Assembly: GCA_025464915.1 (NCBI GenBank)
Contig: JAODNF010000417.1
Location: forward strand, 1 to 21,225
Length of the DNA stretch: 21,225 nucleotides
DNA from: Frankiales bacterium
GTDB taxonomy: Bacteria; Actinomycetota; Actinomycetes; Mycobacteriales; SCTD01
Reading direction: 5' to 3'
Part shown: piece by piece, positions 20,516 through 21,225 of the stretch
How positions within the stretch are numbered: the stretch's first letter is position 1
How the letters are laid out: each line of letters starts with the position of its first letter
The notes under the pieces: model-generated
What the model was told of the DNA's origin: nothing
What the model saw: the letters and a program-made list of their open reading frames with translations, nothing else
Database searches by the model: none
Translations under genes and position numbers: made by a program

Positions 20516-21225
20516 CTGACGCTCCTCACCGCCCCCGACGTCCGGCGCCTCGCCGACGCCCTGGGCCTGCGTCCGACCAAGCAGCTCGGGCAGAACTTCG
20601 TCATCGACCCCAACACCGTGCGTCGCATCGTGCGCACGGCCGGGATCGAGGCCGACGACGTGGTCGTCGAGGTCGGGCCTGGCCTCGGGTCTCTGACCCT
20701 GGGACTGCTCGAGGAGTGCGCCCGGGTCGTCGCGGTGGAGATCGACCCGCCGCTGGCGCACCAGCTGCCGGCCACGGTCGCCGAGCGGCTGCCCGAGCGG
20801 GCAGACCGCCTCGAGGTCGTGCTCCAGGACGCGCTCAAGCTCGAGGGCGTCCCCGGCCCCGCCCCGACGGCCTTCGTCGCGAACCTGCCCTACAACGTCG
20901 CGGTGCCCGTGCTGCTGCGGCTGCTGGAGAAGCTGCCGTCCCTGCAGAAGGGACTGGTGATGGTGCAGGCCGAGGTCGCGGACCGGTTGGCGGCGCCCCC
21001 CGGCTCCAAGACCTACGGCGTCCCGTCCGCGAAGGCCGCCTGGTACGCCGACGTCACGAAGGCCGGTGCGGTCGGCCGCAACGTCTTCTGGCCGGCGCCC
21101 AACGTCGACAGCGGCTTGGTGGCCTTCACCCGTCGCGAACCCCCGCCGGGCGAACGGGTCGAGGTCTTCCGGGTCATCGACGCCGCCTTCGCCCAGCGCC
21201 GCAAGACGCTGCGGGCCGCGCTCGC
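20516..21225 (+). CDS. rsmA: 16S rRNA dimethyladenosine transferase, 5' part
   Basis: KsgA/RsmA dimethylates A1518 and A1519 at the 3' end of 16S rRNA, a late quality step in small-subunit assembly. About 236 residues are visible before the window ends; the frame is still open. Evidence: RPTKQLGQNFVIDPNTVRRIV, SAM motif VVEVGPGLGSLTLGLLE, acidic loop VVAVEID, catalytic NLPYNVAVP, MVQAEVADRLAAPPGSKTYGVPS, FWPAPNVDSGLV, and FAQRRKTLRAAL. No ATG, GTG or TTG precedes the conserved region in frame back into rpfB. CTG at 20516 gives an N-terminus (M)TLLTAPDVRRLADALG that fits the family well, so a rare CTG start is proposed. It lies 22 bp after rpfB, the order seen in Rv1009-Rv1010. Confidence 0.93.
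   Translation, partial: MTLLTAPDVRRLADALGLRPTKQLGQNFVIDPNTVRRIVRTAGIEADDVVVEVGPGLGSLTLGLLEECARVVAVEIDPPLAHQLPATVAERLPERADRLEVVLQDALKLEGVPGPAPTAFVANLPYNVAVPVLLRLLEKLPSLQKGLVMVQAEVADRLAAPPGSKTYGVPSAKAAWYADVTKAGAVGRNVFWPAPNVDSGLVAFTRREPPPGERVEVFRVIDAAFAQRRKTLRAAL

Noticed and set aside
19255..20838. 527-codon minus-strand frame across rpfB and ksgA
   Set aside because: Antisense to two clearly conserved genes; low complexity.

Overview
The window is GC-rich, densely packed DNA with very short intergenic gaps and many GTG starts, typical of an actinobacterium (Actinomycetes). This is supported by a Ddn-like F420-dependent oxidoreductase family protein, a bacterial protein O-mannosyltransferase, an RpfB-type resuscitation-promoting factor, and a gephyrin-like Glp with its GlpR-like membrane partner. 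From memory, the gene order follows Mycobacterium tuberculosis Rv0992c-Rv1010: 5-FTHF cyclo-ligase, galU, moeA1/glp, rimJ, membrane protein, then pmt/rsmI, metG, tatD, rpfB and ksgA. I see no mycobacteria-specific genes, so genus and family stay open.

Layout. 1-766: the 3' end of a DUF2855 gene coupled to a Ddn-like F420 family gene. A perfect 23-bp inverted repeat (768-830) separates them from the convergent pair 5-FTHF cyclo-ligase and beta-carbonic anhydrase (836-1845, minus). 1887-7439 (plus): a membrane diguanylate cyclase (HAMP-GAF-GGDEF), then galU, glp, a RimJ-like acetyltransferase and glpR. 7461-7537: tRNA-Ala(CGC) followed by a hairpin. 7636-8295: a hotdog-fold thioesterase. 8323-10758: pmt and rsmI diverge from a 30-bp gap. 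10798-12777 (minus): a DrrAB-like ABC exporter led by a small DUF6069 membrane protein. 12910-15553 (plus): metG and tatD, each preceded by a tiny ORF whose stop overlaps the next GTG start. 15636-19104: a tightly overlapped PadR / LolD-MacB-type ATPase / FtsX-like permease operon, placed between tatD and rpfB where M. tuberculosis has nothing. 19366 to the end: rpfB and the 5' part of ksgA/rsmA.

How it works together. The blocks are mostly housekeeping: activated sugar supply and envelope building (galU, pmt, rpfB), division and polar growth (glp, glpR), and translation and RNA maintenance (tRNA-Ala, metG, rsmI, ksgA). Accessory modules are the c-di-GMP enzyme beside galU and two ABC systems. 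A recurring signal is a TA(G/C)NGT hexamer 5-7 nt before a start codon (galU, glpR, thioesterase, pmt, metG leader, padR), which suggests that leaderless transcription is common here.

I found no mobile element, CRISPR array, phage gene or clearly new multigene system. The best candidates for a second look are the Glp with a degraded MoeA active site, the PadR-ABC insertion, the micro-ORFs ahead of metG and tatD, the structured rpfB leader with DnaA-box-like repeats, the direct repeats in the glpR promoter, and the apparent CTG start of ksgA.
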